Positions 19,645-28,145 are shown, counted from the stretch's first letter. The stretch: DNA of 64,000 nt from Actinomycetota bacterium (GCA_016185275.1 JACPNX010000024.1:1-64000), one strand, 5' to 3'. Translations and numbers: made by a program. Notes: generated from the letters alone by a model not told the origin.

Positions 19645-20349
19645 TCAGGAGGCGGCGGCCGTGTCGCCGGGCGGGTCGACGGTGGCACCGGGCGGTTCGG
19701 CGGCGACGCCCGCATCCGTGCTCCCGTCGACCGACGCCGCGACGGCGGCGCCGTCGAGCGGGGAACCGTCGGCACCATCGGGGGATTCGGCGGGGTCGGT
19801 GACCCGGCGCTGGGCCGCCTGCTGGGCTCGCTTGTCGGGTGCGAGGACCATCACCATGTTGCGGCCGTCGAGCCGGGGATAGGCCTCGACCTTGGCGACC
19901 TCGTTGACGGCGTCGGCCACCTTGTCGAGCACCACCTTGCCGAGCTCGGGGTGTGCCATCTCCCGTCCCCGGAACATCAAGGTCACCTTGACCTTGTGCC
20001 CCTCCGAGAGGAACTCGGCCACCTTGCGCGTCTTGGTGTCGAAGTCGCCGACCCCGATCTTGGGCCGGTACTTCATCTCCTTGATGGAGACGTTGGTGCT
20101 CTTGCGCCGGGATTCCTTGGCGCGCTGGGCGGTCTCGTACTTGTACTTGCCGAAGTCCATGATCCGGCAGACGGGCGGGTTCGCCTTGTCGGCCACCTCG
20201 ACGAGGTCGAGGTCGAGATCGCGGGCGATGGTCAGGGCCTCGGGCAACGGCCTGATGCCGATCTGGGCACCGTCGGGACCGACGAGTCGGACCTCCCGGG
20301 CCCGGATGCGGTCGTTGATCCGGGGCTCACCTTGCTGCGGCGGTGCTAT
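19645..20349 (-). CDS. infC: Translation initiation factor IF-3, probable AUA start
   Basis: 234 residues. The N-domain begins RINDRIRAREVRLVGPDG and the C-domain carries KTRKVAEFLSEGHKVKVTL and FRGREMAHPELG. No ATG/GTG/TTG sits upstream of the conserved N-terminus in frame. An ATA codon at 20347-20349 lies 9 nt after a GAAGGAA ribosome-binding site (20358-20364) and gives a natural N-terminus (IAPPQQGEPRIND). Rare start codons on infC are a known autoregulatory device because IF-3 rejects them. The last about 55 residues are a low-complexity Ala/Asp/Pro tail. An automatic caller may start at TTG 20247 and lose 34 residues. Confidence 0.93.
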   Translation of the reverse strand: MAPPQQGEPRINDRIRAREVRLVGPDGAQIGIRPLPEALTIARDLDLDLVEVADKANPPVCRIMDFGKYKYETAQRAKESRRKSTNVSIKEMKYRPKIGVGDFDTKTRKVAEFLSEGHKVKVTLMFRGREMAHPELGKVVLDKVADAVNEVAKVEAYPRLDGRNMVMVLAPDKRAQQAAQRRVTDPAESPDGADGSPLDGAAVAASVDGSTDAGVAAEPPGATVDPPGDTAAAS

Positions 20350-20440
20350 GGCCTGTGTTCCTTCATGTGTGGCGCGGGTCCTCCCTCACGCAGGTGTCGG
20401 GGTCTGCACCTGGGGGCGACCGGTCGCCGGGAACGAACGA

Positions 20441-20468
20441 CGCGGACGCCGAGAAGCCGACGTCCGCG
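20441..20468 (-). promoter_or_regulatory. Leader hairpin of the infC operon
   Basis: CGCGGACG (20441-20448) and CGTCCGCG (20461-20468) form a perfect 8-bp stem with a 12-nt loop about 90 nt before the infC start. In other bacteria infC leaders bind L20 or IF-3; whether this hairpin does so is inference. Confidence 0.35.
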
Positions 20469-20571
20469 CGGAGCGGCTGGGTGCCGCAGGCAGTTCATCG
20501 ACCCGGCGCACCTCGGACGGTGGCCGGGTGGGACCTCGGGAGGCCCGCTTCCCGTGCTCGGTTGTGGTCGT

Positions 20572-20602
20572 AGGGTAGCAAGCGACCGGCGGGGTCCGGC
20601 AA
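20572..20602 (-). promoter_or_regulatory. Possible infC promoter
   Basis: Minus-strand TTGCCG (20597-20602) and TACCCT (20572-20577) separated by 19 nt. It would give a leader of about 215 nt containing the 20441-20468 hairpin. Weak consensus. Confidence 0.3.
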
Positions 20603-20651
20603 GGACCCGCGCCACTCCCCCATCCCATCCCCCGTTTCGGAGCCGGCGCGC

Positions 20652-21137
20652 ATGAGCCTGTGGACCCCCGGCGGTGAGCACGAGGTGCCCCGCGAACCGC
20701 AATCACCGACCGGTGGAGCCGCCCCGGGTGCTCCGCCGAGAGCGGGCCGCTCCGGCCCGCCGACGGACGCCGACGACCCGCTCGCCGGCCTCGGCCCACA
20801 GGAGCGGGCCGAGGCCGAGGCCATGGTGGCGGAGATGACCGAGGCTCGCCAGCGCCTCGCCGAGGTCCCGGCGGCCGTGGTCATCGCCAACCACGCGATG
20901 GGCCTCTACGAGCTGGCGGCCATCCACCTGTCCGCCCAGCCCCCGGACCTCGCGCAGGGCAAGCTCGCCATCGACGCCTTCGGCGCGCTCGTGGCCACGC
21001 TCGAAGGCCAGCTCGGCGACGACGAGCGCACCCTCAACGACGCCCTGGCCCAGATCCGCCTCGCCTTCGTCCAGCTCCGGGCCGCGGCCGGCCAGCCCGG
21101 AGGCGGCGAGCCTGCCCGCGGCGGCGAGGCCCCGTGA
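20652..21137 (+). CDS. DUF1844 domain protein
   Basis: 161 residues. A Pro/Gly-rich N-terminal 45 residues is followed by an all-helical domain (about 50-150) with HAMGLYELAAIHL, KLAIDAFGALVATLEGQLGD and ALAQIRLAFVQL, which matches the DUF1844 pattern of a small helical protein. DUF1844 genes often sit near infC in actinobacteria; the function is unknown. ATG at 20652; the stop overlaps the galE GTG (GTGA), so the two are co-translated. Confidence 0.75.
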   Translation: MSLWTPGGEHEVPREPQSPTGGAAPGAPPRAGRSGPPTDADDPLAGLGPQERAEAEAMVAEMTEARQRLAEVPAAVVIANHAMGLYELAAIHLSAQPPDLAQGKLAIDAFGALVATLEGQLGDDERTLNDALAQIRLAFVQLRAAAGQPGGGEPARGGEAP

Positions 21138-22120
21138 CGGTCCTCGTCACCGGCGGAGCCGGCTACATCGGCAGCCACACGGTCCGTCTGCTGCGCGACC
21201 TGGGCCGCGACGTCGTGGTCCTCGACAACCTGGAGTTCGGCCACGAGGCGGCGCTGCTGGGCGCCACCCTCGTGCGGGGCGACGTCGCCGATGCGGACCT
21301 CGTGTGCCGCATCGTGGCCGAGCACGGCGTGGACGCCGCCATCCACTTCGCCGCCTACAAGGCGGCCGGTGAGTCGATGGAGGTTCCCGAGCGCTACTTC
21401 GCCAACAACGTGGCCAGCACCAACCTGCTGCTCGACGCCCTGCACCGTTCGGGCGTGCGCCGGTTCGTCTTCTCGTCGTCGTGCTCGGTCTACGGCACTC
21501 CGGCCCTGCTGCCGGTGGACGAGGAGCACCCGCTCGCACCCGAGAGCCCCTACGCCGAGTCGAAGCGCATGGTCGAGCAGCAGCTGCGCTGGTACGACGT
21601 CTGCCACGACGTGCGGTCCGTGAGCCTGCGCTACTTCAACGCGGCCGGAGCATCCGCGGACGGGCGCATCGGTGAGGACTGGACCATGACCCTGAACCTC
21701 GTGCCGATCGTGATGAAGGCGGCCCTCGGACGGTTGCCCGAGGTGCAGATCTTCGGGACGGACTACGACACCCCCGACGGCACCGCCATCCGTGACTACG
21801 TGCACGTCGAGGACCTCGCGGACGCACATCTGCGAGCCCTGGAGCTGCTGGAGAGCGGTGCCGGCTCCGCCATCGTCAACCTCGGCACCGGCACGGGGAG
21901 CTCGGTGCGCGAGGTCATCGACGCCGCCCGGCGCGTGTCCGGCGTCGACATCCCGGTGCGGGAGGGTCCGCGGCGGCCCGGTGACCCGGTGGCGGTCTAC
22001 GGCGACAACCGCCTGGCGCGTGAGCTGCTCGGTTGGTCCCCCGACCACGACCTCGAGTCGATCATCACCTCCGCCTGGCGCTGGCACTCGACCCATCCCG
22101 ACGGCTTCGGCGGAACCTGA
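21134..22120 (+). CDS. galE: UDP-glucose 4-epimerase
   Basis: 328 residues, extended short-chain dehydrogenase. NAD-binding GGAGYIGSH (7-15), the catalytic S/Y/K set with SSSCSVYG (114-121) and Y140-x3-K144 in SPYAESKRMVEQ, and the substrate segment LRYFNAAGA are present. It interconverts UDP-glucose and UDP-galactose for envelope sugars. No gal catabolic genes are nearby, so a role in polysaccharide supply is likely. GTG start overlaps the DUF1844 stop. Confidence 0.93.
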   Translation: MTVLVTGGAGYIGSHTVRLLRDLGRDVVVLDNLEFGHEAALLGATLVRGDVADADLVCRIVAEHGVDAAIHFAAYKAAGESMEVPERYFANNVASTNLLLDALHRSGVRRFVFSSSCSVYGTPALLPVDEEHPLAPESPYAESKRMVEQQLRWYDVCHDVRSVSLRYFNAAGASADGRIGEDWTMTLNLVPIVMKAALGRLPEVQIFGTDYDTPDGTAIRDYVHVEDLADAHLRALELLESGAGSAIVNLGTGTGSSVREVIDAARRVSGVDIPVREGPRRPGDPVAVYGDNRLARELLGWSPDHDLESIITSAWRWHSTHPDGFGGT

Positions 22121-22142
22121 TCAGGCGGCGCTCAGGCGGCGC

Positions 22143-22370
22143 TCAGGCGGGGGCGCCCAGCGGCCGCAGGTCGGTCGCCTCCCACCGCCCCAGCCGGCCG
22201 GCGACGACGGCGAAGCTGACCTGCGCCCCGGCCCCGATGGTGCGGCTTCCGTCGGCGATGGCGGTGCAGTGGAACGGCCACGTCGCCCCGTCGCCGTCGC
22301 GGACCGTGCCGTAGCCGGCGTGGTCGTCGAAGGACTCCACCACGCCCGAGGTCCTGACGTGCGGGTGCAT
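22143..22370 (-). CDS. Small cold-shock-domain-like protein
   Basis: 75 residues. VVESFDDHAGYGTVRD resembles RNP1 and WPFHCTAIADGSRTI resembles RNP2 of the cold-shock fold; the end RWEATDLRPL is a known actinobacterial variant. It is diverged from CspA: few aromatic residues are kept. It probably binds single-stranded RNA or DNA. ATG at 22370 is chosen; GTG alternatives exist. It converges on galE with only 22 bp between, and that gap contains a tandem CAGGCGGCGCT. Confidence 0.75.
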   Translation of the reverse strand: MHPHVRTSGVVESFDDHAGYGTVRDGDGATWPFHCTAIADGSRTIGAGAQVSFAVVAGRLGRWEATDLRPLGAPA

Positions 22371-22428
22371 CGGTCGCGCACCGTACCGAGGTCCACCCCG
22401 CGCCACCAGCGCGGGTAGAAGGGGCGCC

Positions 22429-23856
22429 ATGGCCTTCGCCGAGCTGCACCGCACCCTCGATCCCGAGCCCGTCACCACGCTCGACGACCACGTCGGTGCC
22501 GGTGGCGGGCGGGGCCTCGCCGTCGTGTCCGACGCCGGCGGCGACGCCGTCCTCGCGGTGCTCGAGGCGTCCGGCCTGCGGGGCCGCGGTGGCGCCGGCT
22601 TCCCGACGGCGACGAAGTGGCGCACGGTGCTGGGCCAGCGCGCCGGCCCGCCGCCGACCGTCGTGGTCAACGGGGCCGAGGGAGAACCGGGCAGCTTCAA
22701 GGATCGGATGATCCTGCGCCGCAACCCCTACCGGGTCATCGAAGGCGCGCTGGTCGCAGCACGCGTGGCCGGAGCCGACGAGGTCGTCGTCGCGCTCAAG
22801 GCTTCGTCGACGGTCGAGCGCGCGCGGGTCCGCGCCGCGATGGACGAGATCACCGCGGCGGGCTGGGCCGACGGTGTGGCGCTGCGCGTCGCCGAGGGGC
22901 CGACGGCCTACCTGTTCGGCGAGGAGACCGCCCTCCTCGAGGTGCTGGACGGCCGCCCTCCGTTCCCGCGCGTCGCACCACCGTGGCGGCGAGGCGTCGA
23001 CGACGTCGGCGACCGCCCGGACGAGGCCGCAGGCAGCCACCTCGGCGGCGTCGACAGTCCCACCGACGTGCCGCCCGCGCTCGTGAACAACGTCGAGACG
23101 ATGGCCAACGTGGCGCTGATCGCGGCCGAGGGCGCCGACTGGTTCCGCAGCGCCGGCACCGCTTCGTCACCGGGCACGATCGTCGTCACCGTGTCGGGGG
23201 ACGTGGAGCGCTCCGGGGTGGTCGAGGTCGCCATGGGCACGCCGCTCCGGGAGGTCATCGAGGCCGTCGGGTTCCCGACCGAACGGCGCCGCATCCTGGC
23301 CGTGCTGTCGGGGGTTTCGGCGCCGGTCCTGCCGGCCAGCGCGCTCGACACGCCGCTCACGCACGAAGACCTGCGCGCCGCGGGCTCCGGGCTCGGCGCG
23401 ACCGGCTACATCGTCGTCGACGACTCGCGCGACATGGCGGCCGTCGCCGCCGGCGTCTCACGGTTCCTGGCGATCGAGTCGTGCGGTCAGTGCATGCCGT
23501 GCAAGGCCGACGGCCTCGAGGTCGCGGGACGCCTCGAGGCGATCATCGGCGGGCGCGCCGACACCACGGCGCTGCCGGTGATCGTCGAGCGCCTCGACGG
23601 CATCGAGTACGGCGCGCGGTGCTCACTCGCGTCCCAGCACCGCGCCGTGGTGGGCAGCCTGCTCGACGCCTTCCCGGGCGTCGTGGAGGGGCACCTCGAC
23701 CGCCGGCTGGAGCCGGTCGAGCCCTTCCCTGTCGCCGAGATCGTCGACCTCACCGACGACGGGGTCGCCGTGCTCGACGACCGACAGCTCCGCAAGCAGC
23801 CGGACTGGACCTACGGCGACACGTGGACCGGCGCCTTCCCCGCCGCGCTCGCCTAG
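22429..23856 (+). CDS. NuoF-like NADH-binding iron-sulfur flavoprotein, stand-alone
   Basis: 475 residues, homologous to complex I subunit F (51 kDa). FMN/NADH motif GLRGRGGAGFPTATKW (49-64), NGAEGEPGSFKDR (81-93), an SLBB domain (about 253-285) and a C-terminal 4Fe-4S ligand set ESCGQCMPC plus a distal cysteine (C352, C355, C358, C398) are intact. No nuoE, nuoG, hydrogenase or formate dehydrogenase gene is adjacent: neighbours are galE and, converging, ribH. It could be an NADH dehydrogenase module working with a distant partner. The ATG lies 7 nt after a TAGAAG. Confidence 0.85.
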   Translation: MAFAELHRTLDPEPVTTLDDHVGAGGGRGLAVVSDAGGDAVLAVLEASGLRGRGGAGFPTATKWRTVLGQRAGPPPTVVVNGAEGEPGSFKDRMILRRNPYRVIEGALVAARVAGADEVVVALKASSTVERARVRAAMDEITAAGWADGVALRVAEGPTAYLFGEETALLEVLDGRPPFPRVAPPWRRGVDDVGDRPDEAAGSHLGGVDSPTDVPPALVNNVETMANVALIAAEGADWFRSAGTASSPGTIVVTVSGDVERSGVVEVAMGTPLREVIEAVGFPTERRRILAVLSGVSAPVLPASALDTPLTHEDLRAAGSGLGATGYIVVDDSRDMAAVAAGVSRFLAIESCGQCMPCKADGLEVAGRLEAIIGGRADTTALPVIVERLDGIEYGARCSLASQHRAVVGSLLDAFPGVVEGHLDRRLEPVEPFPVAEIVDLTDDGVAVLDDRQLRKQPDWTYGDTWTGAFPAALA

Positions 23857-23863
23857 CGCTCGC

Positions 23864-24385
23864 CTAGCGGAGACCCGGCCCCGGAGCTCCCGCCGAGCGT
23901 CGGATGCGGGCGAGGAGTCGGGCCATCTCGACTGCCGTCCAGGCGCCCTCCTCGCCGACGTTGTGGCCGCCCGCGTCCTGCGAACGGGCCAGGGCCTGGT
24001 CGAGATCCTCCGTGGTGAGCACGCCGAACACGCACGGCACGCCGGTGTCGAGCCCGGCTTGCTGCAGCCCCCGCGCGCATTCGCCCGCCACGAGGTCGTA
24101 GTGCGAGGTCTCGCCCCGGATCACGCAACCCAGGCCCACGACGGCGTCGGCCGAGCCCGCCACGGCCACCGCCTTGGCCACGATCGGGACCTCGAAGGCG
24201 CCGGGCACCCAGACCTCGGTCACGTCTCCCGGTGCGACGCCGCACGCATCGAGCCCCCGGCGGGCGCCGTCCAGCAGGCGGCGGGTCACGCGGTCGTTGA
24301 ACCTGGCGCACACGAGGCAGATCCGCAGGCCGGTGCCGTCCGGGACCTCGCCGACCCGGTCGGGTGACGCGACGTCCTGGGCCAT
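23864..24385 (-). CDS. ribH: 6,7-dimethyl-8-ribityllumazine synthase
   Basis: 173 residues; condenses the ribityl-pyrimidine and 3,4-dihydroxy-2-butanone 4-phosphate. VCARFNDRVTRRLLDGARRG, the PGAFEVP substrate motif, GLGCVIRGETSHYDLV with the catalytic histidine, and CVFGVLTTEDLDQA are typical. Last gene of the rib operon; the ATG shares a base with the ribBA stop (TGATG). Only 7 bp separate it from the converging NuoF-like gene. Confidence 0.97.
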   Translation of the reverse strand: MAQDVASPDRVGEVPDGTGLRICLVCARFNDRVTRRLLDGARRGLDACGVAPGDVTEVWVPGAFEVPIVAKAVAVAGSADAVVGLGCVIRGETSHYDLVAGECARGLQQAGLDTGVPCVFGVLTTEDLDQALARSQDAGGHNVGEEGAWTAVEMARLLARIRRSAGAPGPGLR

Positions 24386-25620
24386 CAGTCCTCGAGCCCT
24401 TCGAGCAGGTGACCCAGGCGGTCGCGCTTGGTGCGCAGGTAGCTCAGGTTCTCGGGGTTCGGCGCGGTCAGCGACGGCACCCGCTCCACGATGTCGAGGC
24501 CGAAGCCTTCGAGACCCCCGTACTTGGTCGGGTTGTTGGTGATGAGTCGCATGGTGGTGATGCCGAGGTCGTTCAGGATCTGCGCCCCGATGCCGTACTC
24601 GCGGCTGTCGACGGGCAGGCCGAGCTTGGTGTTGGCGTCGACCGTGTCGTGCCCCGCGTCCTGGAGGCTGTAGGCGCGGATCTTGTGGCCGATGCCGATG
24701 CCGCGGCCCTCATGGCCGCGCAGGTACACGACCGCGCCCATCCCCTCCTCGGCGATCAACGACATGGCGGCGTCGAGTTGCACACCGCAGTCGCAGCGCA
24801 GCGACCCGAACACGTCGCCAGTGAGGCACTCGGAGTGGACCCGCACGAGGACCCGCTCCTCGCCCTGCACCGCTCCGCGCACGAGGGCGACGTGCTGCTC
24901 GCCGTCGAGCAGCGACTCGTAGACGTACGCGGTGAAGTCGCCCCACGTCGTCGGGATGCGCGCCTCGGCGACGCGCTTGACGAGCTTCTCGGTCTGGCGC
25001 CGGTAGCGGATGAGCTGGGCGATCGAGATGAGGAGCAGGTCGTGCTCGCGGCAGAACTCGACGAGGTCCGGGAGGCGGGCCATCTCGCCGTCCTCCTTGA
25101 CGACCTCGCAGAGGACCCCGGCCGGCTGGAGGCCGGCCATGCGGGCGAGGTCGACCGCCGCTTCGGTGTGCCCGGCGCGCTTGAGCACCCCGCCCTCCCG
25201 GTAGCGCAGGGGGAAGATGTGTCCCGGCCGAGCCAGATCGGTGGGCCTGGTGGACGGGTCGATGAGGGCCTGGATCGTCGCCGCCCGGTCCGCGGCGGAG
25301 ATGCCCGTCGTCGTGCCGTGCAGCTTGTCGACCGAGTAGGTGAACGCCGTGCGCTGCGCTTCGGTGTTGTCCCGCACCATCAGCGGTATCTCGAGCTCGT
25401 CGAGGCGCTCGCCGGTCATGGGGACGCAGATGAGTCCCGAGGTGTGCCGCACGAAGAAGCCGATCTTCTCGGCCGTCGCCGATTCGGCCGCCATGATGAG
25501 GTCGCCCTCGTTCTCACGGTCCTCGTCGTCGACGACCACCACGACCTCGCCCTTGGCCACGGCCTCGATGGCGTCGGGGATGCTGGCGAAGGGGCCCTCG
25601 GGTCCCTCGGGGTGGGTCAT
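24385..25620 (-). CDS. ribBA: Bifunctional DHBP synthase / GTP cyclohydrolase II
   Basis: 411 residues. The N-terminal RibB domain has [11 protein letters not shown] (31-41) and RPGHIFPL; the C-terminal RibA domain (from about 210) has the zinc cysteines in [15 protein letters not shown] (C265, C276, C278) and RGHEGRGIG. The fusion supplies both riboflavin precursors. The ATG overlaps the ribE stop (ATGA). Confidence 0.97.
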   Translation of the reverse strand: MTHPEGPEGPFASIPDAIEAVAKGEVVVVVDDEDRENEGDLIMAAESATAEKIGFFVRHTSGLICVPMTGERLDELEIPLMVRDNTEAQRTAFTYSVDKLHGTTTGISAADRAATIQALIDPSTRPTDLARPGHIFPLRYREGGVLKRAGHTEAAVDLARMAGLQPAGVLCEVVKEDGEMARLPDLVEFCREHDLLLISIAQLIRYRRQTEKLVKRVAEARIPTTWGDFTAYVYESLLDGEQHVALVRGAVQGEERVLVRVHSECLTGDVFGSLRCDCGVQLDAAMSLIAEEGMGAVVYLRGHEGRGIGIGHKIRAYSLQDAGHDTVDANTKLGLPVDSREYGIGAQILNDLGITTMRLITNNPTKYGGLEGFGLDIVERVPSLTAPNPENLSYLRTKRDRLGHLLEGLED

Positions 25621-26186
25621 CGCAGGTGTCCTTCCAGGAGACGCTCGACGTACTTGGCCACCACGTCGACCTCGACGTTCACGAGGTCTCCGGGGAGGCG
25701 CCGGCCGAGGGTCGTGACTTCGGCGGTGTGAGGGATGACGGCGACCGTGAAGCTCTCCCCGTCGACCGAGGCCACGGTGAGGCTGACGCCGTCGAGCGTC
25801 ACCGATCCCTTCTCGACGATGTAGCGCAGCAGCGGCACCGGGGGGCGGACCCGCAGCTCGGGCGCAGCGGTGAGCACCTCGCCGACGCCGTCGACATGGC
25901 CCTGCACGAGGTGGCCGCCGAGCCGGTCGGCCAGCCGCACGGGGCGCTCGAGGTTCACAGGGTCACCGGGCCCCAGCCGACCGAGGCTCGTGCGGGCGTA
26001 GGTCTCTGCGACGACGTCGGCCTCCCACCAACCCTCGCCCCAGCCGACCACGGTCAGGCAGGTGCCGTTGACGGCGATCGAGGCCCCCAGCTCGACGTCG
26101 GCCAGCACGGCGGTGGCGGCGATGCGCAGCCGTGGCCCGTCCCGTTGCTCGACCGTGCCACGCTCTTCGACGATGCCGGTGAACAC
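25617..26186 (-). CDS. ribE: Riboflavin synthase alpha chain
   Basis: 189 residues. The start [10 protein letters not shown] is the classic N-terminus; two homologous barrels follow (VNGTCLTV in the first, LDGVSLTV in the second), with [13 protein letters not shown] between. It dismutates dimethylribityllumazine to riboflavin. The GTG overlaps the ribD stop by one base (TAGTG), which decides the start against longer Arg-rich readings. Confidence 0.96.
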   Translation of the reverse strand: MFTGIVEERGTVEQRDGPRLRIAATAVLADVELGASIAVNGTCLTVVGWGEGWWEADVVAETYARTSLGRLGPGDPVNLERPVRLADRLGGHLVQGHVDGVGEVLTAAPELRVRPPVPLLRYIVEKGSVTLDGVSLTVASVDGESFTVAVIPHTAEVTTLGRRLPGDLVNVEVDVVAKYVERLLEGHLR

Positions 26187-27250
26187 TACTGATCTCCTTC
26201 GCCTTCGAATGGTTCGACGTCGACGCGAATGTCCTCGCCGAGTCGGTTGACGTCGGCGATCCGTCCTCGCCACACATCCGCGATGGTGGCAGCCGCGGGA
26301 CCGGCCAGCAGTGGCCGGGCGTCGTCACCGCCGGCCAGCGCGGGCGCCAGGTAGACGACGTAGCGGTCGACGAGGCCGGCCCGGTGGAACGAGCCGGCGA
26401 CGGTGGCGCCGCCCTCGACGAGCACCTGCAGGATGCCCTTGCCGCCCAACGTGTCGAGCACGTCGCCGAGGGGCCCGCCGAGCTCCAGGCAGGGGTGGAC
26501 GCGGGCCCCTTCGGGGGCGTGCCCCAGCACGACGCGCAGGGGCTGGCGGCCGCCTCTGGGTTCGACGTGCCGGACGGTGAGCTCGGGATCGTCGGCCCGC
26601 ACCGTGCCCGCGCCGACGAGGACCGCGTCGCTGTCGGCCCGCAGGCGGTGGGCGTCGGCGCGGGCCTCGGGCCCGGTGATCCACCGTGAGGATCCGTCGG
26701 GCGCCGCGGTGCGACCGTCGAGCGTCGAGGCCAGCTTCAGCACGACCATCGGCCGGCCCGTGCGGCGGTGCACGAGGTAGGGCGCGAGCTGGCGGGCGAC
26801 ACGATCGGCGGCTGAGCCGACCGCCACGTCGATCCCCGCGGCCCGCAACCGGGCGACGCCCCGACCGGCGACGTGGGGGTCCGGATCTTCGATCCCCACG
26901 ACGACACGGCCGACCCCGGCGTCGACGAGGGCATCGGCGCACGGAGGCGTACGGCCGTGGTGGGCGCACGGCTCGAGCGTCGTCCAGACCGTCGCACCGC
27001 GGGCGGCGCCGGGTCCGAGCGCCGCGTCGGCCGCGGCGAGCGCGACGACCTCGGCGTGGAGCCCACCCGGCGGTCGCGTCGCGCCCTCGAAGTCGCGTCC
27101 GGCGGCGGTCCGCAGGACGCAGCCGACCCACGGGTTCGGCGCCGTCGTCCCGCGGACCGACTCGGCCAGCGCGACGGCCCGGGCCATCTGCTCGTCGTCG
27201 AGCGTGCGATGGTCGCTCGGGCGGTGATCCGGCGGGCCGGCGTCGGTCAA
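26186..27250 (-). CDS. ribD: Riboflavin biosynthesis deaminase/reductase
   Basis: 354 residues. The deaminase half has the zinc motif HAEVVAL and PCAHHGRTPPCADAL; the reductase half has KLASTLDGRTA and GAGTVRADDPELTVR. TTG at 27250 is chosen: GGAG lies 6 nt upstream and upstream in-frame sequence runs into the FMN riboswitch, so a longer protein is impossible. The ATG in EQMARAV at about 27157 is a shorter alternative. Confidence 0.94.
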   Translation of the reverse strand: MTDAGPPDHRPSDHRTLDDEQMARAVALAESVRGTTAPNPWVGCVLRTAAGRDFEGATRPPGGLHAEVVALAAADAALGPGAARGATVWTTLEPCAHHGRTPPCADALVDAGVGRVVVGIEDPDPHVAGRGVARLRAAGIDVAVGSAADRVARQLAPYLVHRRTGRPMVVLKLASTLDGRTAAPDGSSRWITGPEARADAHRLRADSDAVLVGAGTVRADDPELTVRHVEPRGGRQPLRVVLGHAPEGARVHPCLELGGPLGDVLDTLGGKGILQVLVEGGATVAGSFHRAGLVDRYVVYLAPALAGGDDARPLLAGPAAATIADVWRGRIADVNRLGEDIRVDVEPFEGEGDQ

Positions 27251-27314
27251 GGCGTGCTCCGGGACGGTGCCGGGCACGGGCGCGGGCGCGCGGCGAGGTG
27301 TGTCGAAGCGTTCC

Positions 27315-27472
27315 CTCGCTCCCATCCGGACTGACCGCACGGCTGAGCGTGCGGAACACCGTCGGCCCCGGGATCGCACCGGGTCGGCCCCGGCCCGGAG
27401 GCAGGGGTTCGCGGGCTCGCCGGCCGTAGCCGGATCACCGCCGGTCGGGACTCGCACCCGCACCCCGCGAGG
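27315..27472 (-). promoter_or_regulatory. FMN riboswitch (RFN element)
   Basis: The minus strand shows the conserved RFN order: GGGTGCGGGTGCGAGTCC, then CCGACCGGCGGTGATCC, GAGCCCGCGAACCCC, GGTGCGATCCCGGGGCCGAC and the closing AGTCCGGATGGGAG. It precedes ribD by about 65 nt and would switch off ribD-E-BA-H when FMN is abundant. I see no clear downstream terminator, so translational control is plausible. Confidence 0.95.
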
Positions 27473-27659
27473 GGCGGCTCTGGTACTCGATGCTGACGTT
27501 GCTGGTCTGGCTCGACGGACTGGACTGGCTCGACTGACTGGTCTGGCTTGGCTGGCTGGCTCTGGTGGGATGGCTGGCTTGCCGTACTTGACCGGGGAGT
27601 CTAGGGACGGGCGCCGCCGCCGGTCGACGTGCGCTTCGTCACCGGCCGGGCGGGGCCGT
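27473..27659. repeat. Spacer upstream of the riboswitch with CTGGC-rich repeats
   Basis: Within 27500-27582 the plus strand is an imperfect tandem of CTGGCTCGACTGACTGGTCT-like words, a low-complexity, comparatively GC-poor tract. It lies between a predicted promoter and the riboswitch, so it would be transcribed as an untranslated leader. No gene is supported. Confidence 0.5.
27598..27627 (-). promoter_or_regulatory. Possible rib operon promoter
   Basis: Minus-strand TCGACC (27622-27627) and TAGACT (27598-27603), 18 nt apart. It would start a leader of about 340 nt carrying the FMN riboswitch. Confidence 0.4.
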
Positions 27660-28145
27660 TCAGTGCGGCCGCTCGCCGCGGAGGAGCGCGAGGGCGTGGG
27701 GCACGACGTCGAGCACGGCGTCGAGGCACTCCAGCGCGCCGTTCGGCGAGCCGGGCAGGTTCACCACGAGGGCCCGGCCGGCCGTCCCGGCGATCTGGCG
27801 GGAGAGGCGACCGAGCGGGCTGGCCAGGCGCATCGCCTCCGCCAGCCCGTCCGCGTGGCGATCCAGGACCCTCGCTGTCCCCTCCGGCGTGAGGTCCCGG
27901 GGGCCGAACCCCGTGCCACCGGTGGTGGCCACGAGGCCTGCGAAGCCGTCGACCAGATCGCCCAGCGCCGTCGCCACTGCTTCGACGCCGTCGGCCGAGA
28001 CCTCGTGCCGGTCGACCGTGAACCCGGCTGCCTCGAGGCGCGCCCGCACCGCCGGGCCGCCACGGTCGTCTCGCTCGCCCGAGGCCACCCCGTCGGACAC
28101 GACGAGGATCCGCGCCACCAGCACCGGCTGCTCGGCCGTGCTCAC
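27660..28145 (-). CDS. mogA: MogA/MoaB-family molybdenum cofactor protein
   Basis: 161 residues. Molybdopterin-binding fold with VVSDGVASGERDDRGG (15-30), the signature TTGGTGFGPRDLTPE (74-88), LSRQIAGTAGRALVVNLPGS and an acidic C-terminal helix. It adenylylates molybdopterin or acts as the MoaB paralogue; which cannot be told. No other moa/moe gene is nearby. GTG at 28145 has GAGG 8 nt upstream and overlaps the stop of a 37-codon gene (GTGA). Confidence 0.9.
   Translation of the reverse strand: MSTAEQPVLVARILVVSDGVASGERDDRGGPAVRARLEAAGFTVDRHEVSADGVEAVATALGDLVDGFAGLVATTGGTGFGPRDLTPEGTARVLDRHADGLAEAMRLASPLGRLSRQIAGTAGRALVVNLPGSPNGALECLDAVLDVVPHALALLRGERPH

Larger units (their letters stand above)
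20350..20651. other. Intergenic region between infC and the DUF1844 gene
   Basis: A 302-bp divergent gap. It holds the infC ribosome-binding site (20358-20364), a leader hairpin (20441-20468) and a possible infC promoter (20572-20602). A six-codon reading frame (MKEHRP) ends inside the infC AUA start, but its ATG overlaps the ribosome-binding site, so I do not call it. No other gene is seen. Confidence 0.5.

Noticed and set aside
20346-20366. Six-codon leader peptide MKEHRP overlapping the infC start
   Set aside because: Its ATG overlaps the ribosome-binding site of infC and it has no site of its own.
26186-27463. Longer ribD starting at 27463
   Set aside because: The extra codons lie inside the FMN riboswitch and have no RibD similarity.
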